Under the pieces are notes generated by a model, which saw only the letters and a program-made list of their open reading frames with translations, searched no databases and had not been told where the DNA came from. The translations under genes were made by a program, and so were the position numbers. A stretch of DNA of 64,000 bases from Arthrobacter agilis (GTDB taxonomy: Bacteria; Actinomycetota; Actinomycetes; Actinomycetales; Micrococcaceae): NCBI RefSeq assembly GCF_006494655.1, contig NZ_VHIM01000002.1, positions 248,001 through 312,000 of the forward strand, given 5' to 3'. Shown here piece by piece: positions 44,994 to 54,348 of this stretch. Numbering within the stretch: the first letter of the stretch is position 1; every line of letters starts with the position of its first letter.

Positions 44994-45920
44994 ATGGTCT
45001 GGTACATCGTCCGGCGCTTCCTCCAGCTGATCCCCGTCTTCCTCGGCGCCACCCTGCTGGTGTACTTCCTCGTCTTCAGTCTTCCCGGAGACGCCACGGC
45101 GGCGATCTGCGGAGAGCGCGGCTGCACACCCGGCGTGGTCGCCGGCCTCCGCGAGCAGTACAACCTCGACCAGCCCTTCTGGATCCAGTACCTCCTCTAC
45201 CTGAAGGGTGTCCTGACCTTCGATCTCGGAACCAACTTCTCGGGCCGGCCCATCGCCACGATCATCGCCGAGGTCTTCCCGACCACGGCGAAGCTCGCCG
45301 TGATGGCCCTGGTGATCGAGGCGTTCTTCGGCATCGTGTTCGGCCTCGTCGCCGGTCTCCGCAAGGGGAAGATCTTCGACTCGTCCGTCCTCGTGCTCTC
45401 GCTGATCGTGATCGCCGTCCCGATCTTCGTGCTCGGCTTCCTCATGCAGTTCCTCATCGGCGTGAAGCTGCAGTGGACCAATCCGACCGTGAGCGGGGAT
45501 GCGACCTTCACCGAGCTGCTCCTGCCCGCCGTGGTCCTGGGGCTCGTCTCCTTCGCCTACGTCCTCCGCCTCACCCGGACGAGCATCATCGAGAACGTCA
45601 ACGCGGACTACGTGCGCACCGCGACCGCCAAGGGCCTCAGCCGGCGCCGCGTGGTCGTCGTGCACGTCCTGCGCAACTCCCTCATCCCCGTCGTCACCTT
45701 CCTGGGAGCCGATCTCGGCGCGCTCATGGGTGGGGCGATCGTGACCGAGGGCATCTTCAACGTCAACGGCGTCGGCAACACCCTCTACCGGGCCGTGCTC
45801 AACGGTGACGGGCCGATGGTCGTCTCGATCGTCACGTTCCTGATCCTCATCTTCTGCCTCGCGAACCTGCTGGTGGATCTTCTGTACGCGTGGCTGGACC
45901 CAAGGATTCGATATGCCTGA
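44994..45920 (+). CDS. DppB-like ABC permease, copy 2
   Basis: A 308-residue permease of normal length, with six helices and the loop VNADYVRTATAKGLSRRRVVV before the last two. The N-terminus (MVWYIVRRFLQLIPVFLGATLL) matches OppB/DppB. It lacks the insertion seen in copy 1. The next gene starts inside its last codons (overlap of eight bases). Confidence 0.92.
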   Translation: MVWYIVRRFLQLIPVFLGATLLVYFLVFSLPGDATAAICGERGCTPGVVAGLREQYNLDQPFWIQYLLYLKGVLTFDLGTNFSGRPIATIIAEVFPTTAKLAVMALVIEAFFGIVFGLVAGLRKGKIFDSSVLVLSLIVIAVPIFVLGFLMQFLIGVKLQWTNPTVSGDATFTELLLPAVVLGLVSFAYVLRLTRTSIIENVNADYVRTATAKGLSRRRVVVVHVLRNSLIPVVTFLGADLGALMGGAIVTEGIFNVNGVGNTLYRAVLNGDGPMVVSIVTFLILIFCLANLLVDLLYAWLDPRIRYA

Positions 45921-46923
45921 ACCAACACACACCCCCCTCGGAGCGCAGTCTCCTGCGCCCCGGGGGCGCACCAAGACCTCCGCCTATCCGATCGAGCACT
46001 TCGTCGCCGATCCCGACGAGACCCCCGTCCGCGCGACCGACAGCGCCGTCACCGACGCCGCTCCCCGGAGCCTGTGGGGCGAGGCCTGGCGGAGCCTGCG
46101 ACGCCAGCCGCTGTTCATCATCAGCGCGCTCCTGATCCTCGCGGTGATCTTCGTGGCGCTGTTCCCCGGTGTCTTCACCAACGAGCCGCCGAACGAGAAC
46201 TGCCTGCTCGAGAACTCCGACGGCGGGCCCGCTCCCGGACACCCGCTCGGCTTCACCGTCCAGGGCTGCGACATCCTCTCGCGCGTGGTGTACGGAACGC
46301 AGTCGTCCCTCACGGTCGGGCTGTTCGCAACCCTCGGGGTGGTCCTGATCGGCGGCCTCATCGGTGCCCTCGCCGGCTTCTTCGGAGGCTGGGTGGACGC
46401 GATCCTCGCCCGCATCGGTGACATCTTCTTCGCGCTCCCGCTCATTCTCGGGGCGATCGTCGTCGTGCAGCTGCCCGCGTTCCAGCAGAACCGCAACGTG
46501 TGGACGCTCGTCGTCATCCTCGTCACGTTCGGCTGGCCGCAGATAGCCCGCATCACCCGGGCGGCGGTGATCGAGGTGCGCAACGCGGACTTCGTGACCG
46601 CGGCGCGGTCGCTCGGGGTGTCGCCGCTCGGCGCGCTCGTCAAGCACGTCATCCCCAACGCCCTGGCGCCGGTGATCGTGATCGCGACCATCTCGCTCGG
46701 AACCTTCATCGTGGCCGAGTCCACGCTCTCGTTCCTCGGCATCGGGCTGCCCCCCGACGTCATGTCCTGGGGCAACGACATCTTCTCGGCGAAGCCCTCG
46801 CTGCGGAGCAACCCGATGGCCATCTTCTGGCCGGGCCTCGCCCTGTCCATCACCGTTCTGAGCTTCATCATGCTGGGTGACGCCCTGCGTGACGCTCCCG
46901 ACCCGAAGGCGCGCAAGCGATGA
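45913..46923 (+). CDS. DppC-like ABC permease, copy 2
   Basis: A 336-residue permease with a hydrophilic 60-residue N-terminus, six helices and the EAA loop (VRNADFVTAARSLGVSPLGALVKH). The sequence GFTVQGCDILSRVVYGTQSS is the DppC counterpart of the family's entry motif. It overlaps both neighbours (eight bases before, four after), so the three genes are translated as a unit. Confidence 0.92.
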   Translation: MPEPTHTPLGAQSPAPRGRTKTSAYPIEHFVADPDETPVRATDSAVTDAAPRSLWGEAWRSLRRQPLFIISALLILAVIFVALFPGVFTNEPPNENCLLENSDGGPAPGHPLGFTVQGCDILSRVVYGTQSSLTVGLFATLGVVLIGGLIGALAGFFGGWVDAILARIGDIFFALPLILGAIVVVQLPAFQQNRNVWTLVVILVTFGWPQIARITRAAVIEVRNADFVTAARSLGVSPLGALVKHVIPNALAPVIVIATISLGTFIVAESTLSFLGIGLPPDVMSWGNDIFSAKPSLRSNPMAIFWPGLALSITVLSFIMLGDALRDAPDPKARKR

Positions 46924-48620
46924 GCCACAGCACCAGCAACGAGCCGACCGGCACACCCCAGCCCCTCCTGGAGCTCCGGGACCTCGCCATCACCTTCTCG
47001 ACGTCGAACGGGGACGTCCCTGCGGTCCGCAATGCGCACCTGACCGTGATGCCCGGCGAGACCGTGGCGATCGTGGGGGAGTCCGGGTCCGGCAAGTCGA
47101 CGACGGCGCTGGCCGCGATCGGCCTCCTGCCCGGCAACGGACGCGTGTCCAACGGCAGCATCATCTTCGACGGGGAGGACATCACCCACGCCTCGGAGAA
47201 GCGCATCGTCGAGCTTCGCGGCTCGTCGATCGGGATGGTGCCCCAGGACCCGATGTCCAACCTCAACCCCGTGTGGAAGATCGGGTTCCAGGTGAAGGAG
47301 ACGCTGAAGGCCAACGGCCTGCCCAGCGGACCCCAGGATGTCGCCAAGGTCCTGTCGGAAGCCGGACTGCCGGACGCGGCATCGCGCGCCAACCAGTACC
47401 CGCACGAGTTCTCGGGCGGTATGCGCCAGCGCGCGCTGATCGCCATCGGGCTCTCCTGCAGGCCCCGCCTGCTCATCGCGGACGAGCCGACGTCGGCACT
47501 GGACGTGACGGTGCAGCGCCAGATCCTCGACCACCTGGACACCATGACGGAGCAACTCGGCACCGCAGTGCTCCTGATCACGCACGATCTCGGCCTCGCT
47601 GCCGAGCGCGCGCACAAGGTGGTCGTCATGTACAAGGGACAGGTCGTGGAAGCCGGACCGGCCCTCGAGCTGCTGACCAACCCCCGCCACCCGTACACGC
47701 AGAAGCTCGTGGCCTCGGCGCCGTCCATCGCGTCGCGCCGCATCGAGACGGCCGTGAAGACCGGGGTCGAGACCCACGAGCGGCTGGCGCCGAACGGTGA
47801 GGTAACGGACGGTACCGACACCGTGATCGAGGTCGAGGACCTGACGAAGGTCTACAAGATCCGCGGGAGCTGGGGGAAGTCCACCGACTTCACCGCCGTG
47901 GACAACGTGTCCTTCTCGATCGCGCGCGGCACCACCACCGCCGTCGTCGGCGAGTCCGGTTCGGGCAAGTCGACGGTCGCGAAGATGGTCCTCGGGCTCG
48001 AGGGTGCGACGTCGGGCAGTATCCGTTTCGACGGCGTGGACATCACCACGCTGGGGCGCAAGGAGATGTTCGACTTCCGGCGACGCGTGCAGCCGATCTT
48101 CCAGGACCCGTACGGTTCCCTCGACCCGATGTACAACATCTACCGGACCATCGAGGAGCCACTGCGGGTCCACGGCGTGGGCAACGCGACGTCCCGCGAG
48201 AAGAAGGTCCGTGAGCTGCTCGACCAGGTGGCCCTGCCGTCCGCGATGATGCAGCGCTTCCCGAACGAGCTCTCCGGCGGGCAGCGCCAGCGCGTGGCGA
48301 TCGCCCGCGCGCTGGCCCTCGACCCGGAGGTCGTCATCTGCGACGAGGCCGTCTCGGCGCTCGACGTGCTGGTGCAGGCGCAGATCCTCAACCTGCTCGC
48401 CGACCTGCAGTCCGAGCTCGGGCTGAGCTACCTCTTCATCACGCACGACCTCGCGGTGGTCCGTCAGATCGCCGACCACGTGGCCGTCATGGAGAAGGGC
48501 ACCCTCGTGGAGCAGGGTGCCACGAACGACGTGTTCGACAGCCCGAAGACCGCCTACACGCAGGCCCTGCTCGCGGCGATCCCCGGTGCCGGGCTCGTGC
48601 TGCCGCCCGAGGTGGCGTAG
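46920..48620 (+). CDS. Fused OppD-OppF-type ABC ATPase, copy 2
   Basis: A 566-residue protein with two ATPase domains: GESGSGKST and FSGGMRQRALIAIG in the first, GESGSGKSTVAKM and LSGGQRQRVAIARA in the second, with Walker B LLIADEPTSALD and VVICDEAVSALD. In the second domain the usual Pro after DE is replaced by Ala (DEAVS), which is seen in many OppF-like domains. It overlaps the permease by four bases and ends the second operon. Confidence 0.92.
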   Translation: MSHSTSNEPTGTPQPLLELRDLAITFSTSNGDVPAVRNAHLTVMPGETVAIVGESGSGKSTTALAAIGLLPGNGRVSNGSIIFDGEDITHASEKRIVELRGSSIGMVPQDPMSNLNPVWKIGFQVKETLKANGLPSGPQDVAKVLSEAGLPDAASRANQYPHEFSGGMRQRALIAIGLSCRPRLLIADEPTSALDVTVQRQILDHLDTMTEQLGTAVLLITHDLGLAAERAHKVVVMYKGQVVEAGPALELLTNPRHPYTQKLVASAPSIASRRIETAVKTGVETHERLAPNGEVTDGTDTVIEVEDLTKVYKIRGSWGKSTDFTAVDNVSFSIARGTTTAVVGESGSGKSTVAKMVLGLEGATSGSIRFDGVDITTLGRKEMFDFRRRVQPIFQDPYGSLDPMYNIYRTIEEPLRVHGVGNATSREKKVRELLDQVALPSAMMQRFPNELSGGQRQRVAIARALALDPEVVICDEAVSALDVLVQAQILNLLADLQSELGLSYLFITHDLAVVRQIADHVAVMEKGTLVEQGATNDVFDSPKTAYTQALLAAIPGAGLVLPPEVA

Positions 48621-48666
48621 CCCCTTCGCCGTCGACACCTGCACAGGCACCACAGAAACACGACGA

Positions 48667-48698
48667 AAAAACGGCCCCCGGCAACGGGTGCCGTTTTT
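48667..48698 (+). terminator. Terminator of the second peptide-transport operon
   Basis: AAAAACGGC (48667-48675) pairs with GCCGTTTTT (48690-48698) around a GC-rich imperfect loop, ending in a T-run. It follows the fused ATPase stop by 46 bases. Confidence 0.7.
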
Positions 48699-48984
48699 CG
48701 TGGTCCTGGGACACCCCCACGTCCAGCCGAGATAACGATTGACCCACGATGCGTTCCTGCGATATGACGGTCACGTCAGCCGCTGTGATCGTTGCGCTCA
48801 TGCGCATCCGACGGAATCCTCCGACGGCCTACTGTGTTTTCCCTCACGCGGCGGCCCGCTGCAACAGCCTTTTCTCCGGGTCTTGACACCCAGGCCGTCT
48901 GTAGGCTTGGTATCCGTCATCCTGTCCGGAGTGCGGGCCGGAAGAGTCGTCACGCCCGCCACGCATCAACGAAGGAGAACTTCC
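48699..48984. other. Leader of the BCCT gene
   Basis: No gene is seen. TTGACA (48883-48888) is a good -35 but no -10 at normal spacing follows; TAGGCT (48902-48907) is 13 bases away. GAAGGAGAA lies before the GTG start. Confidence 0.3.
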
Positions 48985-50753
48985 GTGAGCATCAAATCGA
49001 GGGAAGAGGCAGCTACCAGCCCGCCCCCAGCAGGAGATCCGGTCCCTCGAGCGAGGCCGGAGCACAAAGCGCGACTGGCGCTCCCCGTCTTCATCCCGGC
49101 CGCGGCACTGATCGTGCTGTTCGTGGCGTACGCGCTGATCGCGCCGGACTCCGCCTCCGCGCTCTTCGCCGGTATTCAGCAGAACGTCATCGGTGCCTTC
49201 GGCTGGTACTACGTGGCCCTCGTCGCCTTCTTCGTCGTCTTCTCCCTGTGGGTCGGCTTCAGCCGCTACGGTGACATCAGGCTGGGGAAGGACGACGACA
49301 AGCCCGAGTTCTCCCTCATGTCCTGGTTCGCACTGCTGTTCGCGGCAGGCATGGGCATCGGCCTCGTCTTCTGGGGTGTCGCGGAGCCGCTCAACCACTT
49401 CGCGAGCCCCCGCCCCGGTGTCTCCGGTACGGATGTCCAGCTGGGTCAGCAGGCATCACCCAGACCTTCCTGCACTGGGGACTGCACGCCTGGAGCATCT
49501 ACGTGGTGGTCGGCCTGTCGATCGCCTACGCCGTGCACCGGCGCGGGCGTCCCATCTCGATCCGCTGGACCCTCGAACCGCTCCTCGGCGACCGCGTCAA
49601 GGGCGGCTGGGGTCACGCGATCGACGTCGTCGCCCTCGTGGGCACGCTCTTCGGTGTCGCCACGTCGCTGGGGCTCGGTGTCCTGCAGATCTCGTCGGGT
49701 CTCGACACAGCAGGCATCCTGGCAGCGACGAAGGCCACCCAGGTGGGCCTGATCCTCTGCATCACGGCGCTGACCATCGTGTCGGTCATCTCGGGTGTCG
49801 GCAAGGGCATGAAGTGGCTGTCCAACATCAACCTGGTGCTCGCCGGGCTGCTGCTGCTCGTGGTGCTGTTCGCCGGACCCACCCTCTTCCTCCTGCGCGA
49901 GTTCGTGCAGTCCATCGGTAACTACCTGCAGAACGTGGTGGGGCTGACCTTCAACACCCTGGCGTTCTCCGGCGCCGAGGGCGAGGCCTGGCAGGCCGCC
50001 TGGACCACGTTCTACTGGGGCTGGTGGATGTCCTGGGCTCCCTTCGTCGGGATCTTCATCGCCCGGATCTCCAAGGGCCGTACCGTGCGCGAGTTCGTGG
50101 CGGGCGTGCTGCTGGTGCCCACCACGCTCGGGTTCCTCTGGTTCTCCGTCCTCGGGGGCTCCGCCATCTACCGCGAGATCTTCGGTCAGGGTGGCCTGAT
50201 CGCGGAGGACGGCTCGGTGCAGACCGAGAACGCCCTGTTCGGGCTCCTCGGGGACCTGCCGGGCGGGCCTGCGCTGCTCATCGGCGCCATCCTGCTCATC
50301 GCCATCTTCTTCATCACCTCCGCAGATTCGGGTGCCCTGGTGATGAGCATGATCTCCACGGGTGGAGATCCCAATCCGAAGAACTGGGTGCGGGTCTTCT
50401 GGGCGGCTCTCGCCGCGCTCGTCGCCATCTCCCTGCTGCTGGTGGGGGACACCGGCCTGAGCTCCATCCAGACCGCCGCCATCCTGACCGCGCTGCCGTT
50501 CAGCATCGTCATGCTGCTGATGTGCATCGCGACGGCGAAGGCCTTCCACGGCGAGCACCAGGCCTGGCAGGCAGCCCAGCGCAAGGCTGCGGCCGCGGCC
50601 ATGGCGGACCGCGTCAGTGACCAGGTCAGCGAGTCGATGTCGGGCCAGGTGGAACGCCAGGTCCAGGAACACCTCGCCGACTACTCGAGTGAGCAGCCCG
50701 CCGCGCCCGGCGGGCCCGTGACGGGCGACCGGCGCAGCGGTCGGGAACTCTGA
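48985..50753 (+). pseudogene. BCCT-family betaine/choline/carnitine transporter broken by a one-base frameshift
   Basis: The GTG start (VSIKSREEAA, with GAAGGAG upstream) opens a protein that shows helices 1-3 and the SWFALLFAAGMGIGLVFWGVAE segment of BCCT carriers. It leaves frame near 49454. The second frame resumes with GITQTFLHWGLHAWSIY, the conserved BCCT helix 4 entry, and continues to 50753 with WTTFYWGWWMSWAPFVGIFIARISKGRT, the aromatic betaine-binding signature, and a long C-terminal tail (VSDQVSESM...VQEHLADYS) that would be a coiled-coil osmosensor. Adding one base near GCATC gives one open frame of 589 residues. The carrier would import glycine betaine or choline with Na+ or H+. 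Confidence 0.85.
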
Positions 50754-50799
50754 TCGGCCGGTCCGACCAACGCCGGCACCCCTGACGCCCCTGCGTCCG

Positions 50800-50833
50800 C
50801 GACGGCGGTCCTCCACCCGGAGGGCCGCCGTCG
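50800..50833 (+). terminator. Terminator after the BCCT gene
   Basis: A 15-bp stem with one G-U pair (50800-50814 pairing with 50819-50833) and a four-base loop lies 46 bases after the stop codon. Confidence 0.65.
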
Positions 50834-50975
50834 GCGCGTCCGGGAGTAGAGGCCACCCGGCCATTGACAGGGCGCATTAGGTCTGTTTTTGCCGCGTCCC
50901 CTAGACTGGTAAGAGGGCGTGCAGTGCAGCCGCCGTCATTTTCCCCGCAGTAGATACCGAATTGAGTCATTACGC

Positions 50976-52892
50976 ATGTCTGAAACCACAGGCAACACCG
51001 CTGTCCGCAGCGATCTCCGCAACGTAGCCATCGTGGCTCACGTTGACCACGGAAAAACCACCCTGGTCGACGCCATGCTCAAGCAGACCAATTCGTTCGC
51101 TGCCCACGGCGACGTGGCGGATCGCGTCATGGACTCGGGCGACCTCGAGCGTGAAAAGGGCATCACCATCCTCGCGAAGAACACCACGGTGTTCTACGAC
51201 GGCCCGTCCGCCAAGGGCGAGACGATCACCATCAACGTCATCGACACCCCGGGCCACGCCGACTTCGGCGGCGAGGTGGAGCGCGGCCTGTCCATGGTCG
51301 ACGGCGTCGTCCTCCTCGTCGACGCGTCCGAGGGCCCGCTGCCCCAGACCCGCTTCGTCCTCCGCAAGGCCCTCGCGGCCAAGCTCCCCGTGGTCCTGCT
51401 GGTCAACAAGACCGACCGCCCCGACTCCCGCATCGAGGAGGTCGTCAGCGAGTCGATGGACCTCCTCCTCGGCCTCGCCTCCGACCTCGCGGACGAGGTC
51501 CCCGACCTCGACCTCGACGCGATCCTCAACGTTCCCGTCGTCTACGCCGCCGCCCGCGCGGGCGCCGCGTCACTCGAGCAGCCTGCGGACGGTACCGTGC
51601 CGTCGAACGACAACCTGGAGCCCCTGTTCCAGACGATCATCGAGCACATCCCCGCACCCCGCTACAACCCCGAGGGTGTCCTGCAGGCACACGTGACCAA
51701 CCTGGACGCCTCGCCGTTCCTCGGCCGTCTCGCCCTGCTGCGCATCTTCAACGGCACGCTGCGCAAGGGTCAGACCGTCGCCTGGGCCCGCCAGAACGGT
51801 GAGCTGAAGTCCGTCAAGATCACGGAGCTCCTCGCCACCAAGGCACTGGACCGCGTCCCGACCGATTCCGCCGGACCCGGCGAGATCGTGGCCGTCGCCG
51901 GTATCGAGGGCATCACCATCGGCGAGACGCTCACCGACGTCGACAACCCCCAGCCGCTGCCGCTCATCACGGTCGACGATCCCGCGATCTCCGTGACCAT
52001 CGGTATCAACACCTCGCCGCTCGCCGGCAAGGTCAAGGGTGCCAAGGTCACGGCCCGCCAGGTCAAGGACCGCCTCGACAAGGAGCTCATCGGCAACGTG
52101 TCGCTGCGCGTCCTGCCCACCGCGCGTCCCGACGCGTGGGAGGTCCAGGGCCGTGGCGAGCTCGCGCTGGCCATCCTCGTGGAGCAGATGCGCCGCGAGG
52201 GCTTCGAGCTCACGGTCGGCAAGCCCCAGGTGGTCACCAGGACCATCGACGGCAAGATCCACGAGCCGATGGAGCACATGACCATCGACGTGCCCGAGGA
52301 GTACCTCGGCGGCGTCACGCAGCTCATGGCCGCCCGCAAGGGCCGCATGACCAACATGGCCAACCACGGCACCGGCTGGGTCCGCATGGAGTTCATCGTC
52401 CCGGCACGAGGCCTGATCGGCTTCCGCACCCGCTTCCTGACCGACACCCGCGGTGCCGGCATCGCGGCGTCGATCTCCGAGGGCTACGAGCCGTGGGCCG
52501 GTGACATCGAGTACCGCACCAACGGGTCGATGATCGCGGACCGTGCCGGCGTCGTGACCCCGTTCGCCATGATCAACCTGCAGGAGCGCGGTTCCTTCTT
52601 CGTGCAGCCCACGTCCGAGGTGTACGAGGGCATGATCGTCGGCGAGAACTCGCGTGCCGATGACATGGAGATCAACATCACGAAGGAGAAGAAGCTCACC
52701 AACATGCGTGCAGCGTCCTCCGACACGTTCGAGAACCTGACCCCGCCGCGCAACCTCACGCTCGAGGAATCGCTCGAGTTCGCCCGCGAGGACGAGTGCG
52801 TGGAGGTTACGCCGGAGAGCATCCGTATCCGCAAGGTCATCCTCGACGCCAACGAGCGGATGCGCGCATCCCGCTCGCGGGCCCGCGCATAA
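50976..52892 (+). CDS. typA: GTP-binding ribosome-associated protein TypA/BipA
   Basis: A 638-residue translational GTPase of the EF-G/EF4 group. G1 is AHVDHGKTT, then DTPGHADFGGE (G3), NKTDRP (G4), with domains II, III and V following and the unique C-terminal TypA domain (for example ELTSEVY-like region near MIVGENSRADDMEINITKEKKLTNMRA). TypA binds 70S ribosomes and helps growth in the cold and under stress. A TAGACT box at 50902-50907 is the likely -10. The chosen ATG gives the conserved MSETTGN start; a longer in-frame form would be out of line with the family. Confidence 0.95.
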   Translation: MSETTGNTAVRSDLRNVAIVAHVDHGKTTLVDAMLKQTNSFAAHGDVADRVMDSGDLEREKGITILAKNTTVFYDGPSAKGETITINVIDTPGHADFGGEVERGLSMVDGVVLLVDASEGPLPQTRFVLRKALAAKLPVVLLVNKTDRPDSRIEEVVSESMDLLLGLASDLADEVPDLDLDAILNVPVVYAAARAGAASLEQPADGTVPSNDNLEPLFQTIIEHIPAPRYNPEGVLQAHVTNLDASPFLGRLALLRIFNGTLRKGQTVAWARQNGELKSVKITELLATKALDRVPTDSAGPGEIVAVAGIEGITIGETLTDVDNPQPLPLITVDDPAISVTIGINTSPLAGKVKGAKVTARQVKDRLDKELIGNVSLRVLPTARPDAWEVQGRGELALAILVEQMRREGFELTVGKPQVVTRTIDGKIHEPMEHMTIDVPEEYLGGVTQLMAARKGRMTNMANHGTGWVRMEFIVPARGLIGFRTRFLTDTRGAGIAASISEGYEPWAGDIEYRTNGSMIADRAGVVTPFAMINLQERGSFFVQPTSEVYEGMIVGENSRADDMEINITKEKKLTNMRAASSDTFENLTPPRNLTLEESLEFAREDECVEVTPESIRIRKVILDANERMRASRSRARA

Positions 52893-52912
52893 CTCCTGCC
52901 GACGGGCAGCAC

Positions 52913-53407
52913 ATGACACACGACGACGCCGGTTCCTCCCCAGCAGGGGAGGGCCGGCGTTCGGCGTTCGCGCCACCCGCGGGATCAGGCCGGGCGGGGC
53001 ATGGTCCCGCTGCTCCGCGGCGGCCGGTGGCGGTCGTGGCAGCCGTCGCTGCCGGGGTCGTGGCCGCCGTCTTCGGGACGGTCCTGCACGGCCAGCTGCT
53101 CTACGTCGGCGGCACGGCCCTGCCCGTGGGGGCACTCGGTGCGCTGGTCCTCTCGGCGAGCCTGTTCCTGCTCTGCGGATTGTGGGCGCGGAACGTCATG
53201 CTGTCGGCCGTGGCCGGAGCCGTGGCGTACGGAGTGGTGGCGATGCTATCGACGTCGTCGAAGACCCTGATCCTCACGGGGACGTCGGAGGTGTCGCCGG
53301 GTACCGCCCTGGCGGGAAACCTCTGGCTCTTCGGCGTCCTGGTGGTGACGCTCGCCGCCGTCGTGGGGGGAACGGTCCTGCTGCGGCCGCGACGCGCGGG
53401 GATCTGA
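52913..53407 (+). CDS. Four-helix membrane protein, unknown
   Basis: A 164-residue protein with a Ser/Gly/Pro-rich cytoplasmic tail (residues 1-38) and four membrane helices (about 40-58, 64-84, 88-113 and 137-157). I do not recognise a family. It lies 20 bases after typA and may share its transcript. No catalytic motif is visible. A PPR/coiled region is absent; it may be a small scaffold or transporter subunit. Confidence 0.6.
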   Translation: MTHDDAGSSPAGEGRRSAFAPPAGSGRAGHGPAAPRRPVAVVAAVAAGVVAAVFGTVLHGQLLYVGGTALPVGALGALVLSASLFLLCGLWARNVMLSAVAGAVAYGVVAMLSTSSKTLILTGTSEVSPGTALAGNLWLFGVLVVTLAAVVGGTVLLRPRRAGI

Positions 53408-53431
53408 TACAGGAGGCCCGGTTCGTGTGCG

Positions 53432-53926
53432 TCAGCCTGCCGTGCGGTCGAGGTGGTGCGCGAGCATGATGGACGTCGCCGTGCCATCGGCGTCCGGCTC
53501 GCGGCGGGCGTAGTCCTCGAGGACCTCGCGGATGCGTCCCATCATCTCGTCGCGGTGCGCGTCGTTGAGTTTCACGCCGAGACGCCACACATCGATCTCC
53601 GACGGCTGGAGGCCCTCGATCTCCTGCAGGAACGTCTCCACGAGGACGGGAGCCGCGTTGGGGATCCGGCTGGTCCACGAGAGGCCCGTGGCGCGGTAGG
53701 GGATCTCCTTCGCGCCGCGATTGCCGCTCCGGGCATCATCGGCGGCAAGGAATCCGGTGGACAGCAGGGTCCGCACATGGTGGAGGGAGGTCGCGGGATT
53801 CAGCTCGAGGGTCTGCGCGATCTCCTTGTTGGTCCTCGGCCGGTGCAGGCACAGGCGGAGGATACGGAGCCGGACCGGGGAGCTGAGCGCCCTGCCGCGG
53901 GCCTGGAGGTCCTCGTCACTATCCAT
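53432..53926 (-). CDS. ArsR-type winged-helix transcriptional regulator
   Basis: A 164-residue regulator with an N-terminal winged helix-turn-helix (about 14-75, TNKEIAQTLELNPATSLHHVRTL is the recognition unit) and a C-terminal all-helical extension, resembling ArsR/DUF-type helix-turn-helix proteins that lack metal Cys residues. The ATG is leaderless: TATCAT (53933-53938) ends six bases before it. A 6-8-6 inverted repeat (53955-53974) overlaps its -35 region, suggesting autoregulation. The effector is unknown. Confidence 0.8.
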   Translation of the reverse strand: MDSDEDLQARGRALSSPVRLRILRLCLHRPRTNKEIAQTLELNPATSLHHVRTLLSTGFLAADDARSGNRGAKEIPYRATGLSWTSRIPNAAPVLVETFLQEIEGLQPSEIDVWRLGVKLNDAHRDEMMGRIREVLEDYARREPDADGTATSIMLAHHLDRTAG

Positions 53927-53954
53927 CCCCCGATGATACGGGAGGAGCGTCCAA

Positions 53955-53974
53955 TGATTGACAGGTGCCAATCA
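53955..53974. promoter_or_regulatory. Operator-like inverted repeat upstream of the ArsR-type gene
   Basis: TGATTG and CAATCA are separated by eight bases. The left arm overlaps the -35 region of the leaderless promoter of the regulator gene, so it is a plausible autoregulatory site. Confidence 0.4.
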
Positions 53975-53999
53975 CTGTGACGCCTCGTGTCCCGGTGCC

Positions 54000-54230
54000 T
54001 CACCGGGAGCGGGGTGCGCGACGGGGCGGCGCCGGAGGGACGGTCTTCGCGGCAGTCACCTCCGCCAGGAGCACGACGTCGTCGCCACGGCGCGTCCGCA
54101 CCGTGCAGGTGGTGCTGTTCCGGGCCACGAGGTCGCCGAGCGAATCGGTGACGCCGTCCCCGAACCGGCGGCGGACGACGACCCGGGTGCCCAGGGGGAG
54201 GGAGGCCAGGAGGGCGACGGGAGTCTGCAC
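54000..54230 (-). CDS. Small SH3-like domain protein (Rv0428c-type N-terminal domain)
   Basis: A 76-residue frame with LPLGTRVVVRRRFGDGVTDSLGDL and VRTRRGDDVVLLAEVTAAK, resembling the small beta barrel that precedes the GNAT domain in mycobacterial Rv0428c-like acetyltransferases. No acetyltransferase domain follows the stop, so it is either a free-standing barrel or a cut-down relic. The GTG start is six bases after a TACCCT box (54237-54242), without ribosome site, consistent with a leaderless mRNA. It lies between the ArsR-type regulator and fdxA. Confidence 0.55.
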   Translation of the reverse strand: MQTPVALLASLPLGTRVVVRRRFGDGVTDSLGDLVARNSTTCTVRTRRGDDVVLLAEVTAAKTVPPAPPRRAPRSR

Positions 54231-54348
54231 CCGTCAAGGGTAGGCCCTGCCGACCGGCCCGGTCAGGTCCGCGCGAGCCGTTGCGTTAAGCTGGAATCCG
54301 TACCCCCGGGTGCGTCAGCCGACCCAGTCACCAGGAAAGGCGTGGGAA

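Noticed and set aside
45984-48653. An 889-codon open frame on the minus strand opposite the second peptide-transport operon
   Set aside because: It spans two genes on the other strand that have complete ABC motifs. Its composition is shadow-like and it has no recognisable domain or start context.
51570-53135. A 521-codon minus-strand frame opposite typA
   Set aside because: TypA motifs on the plus strand are complete; the opposite frame has low complexity and no domain.
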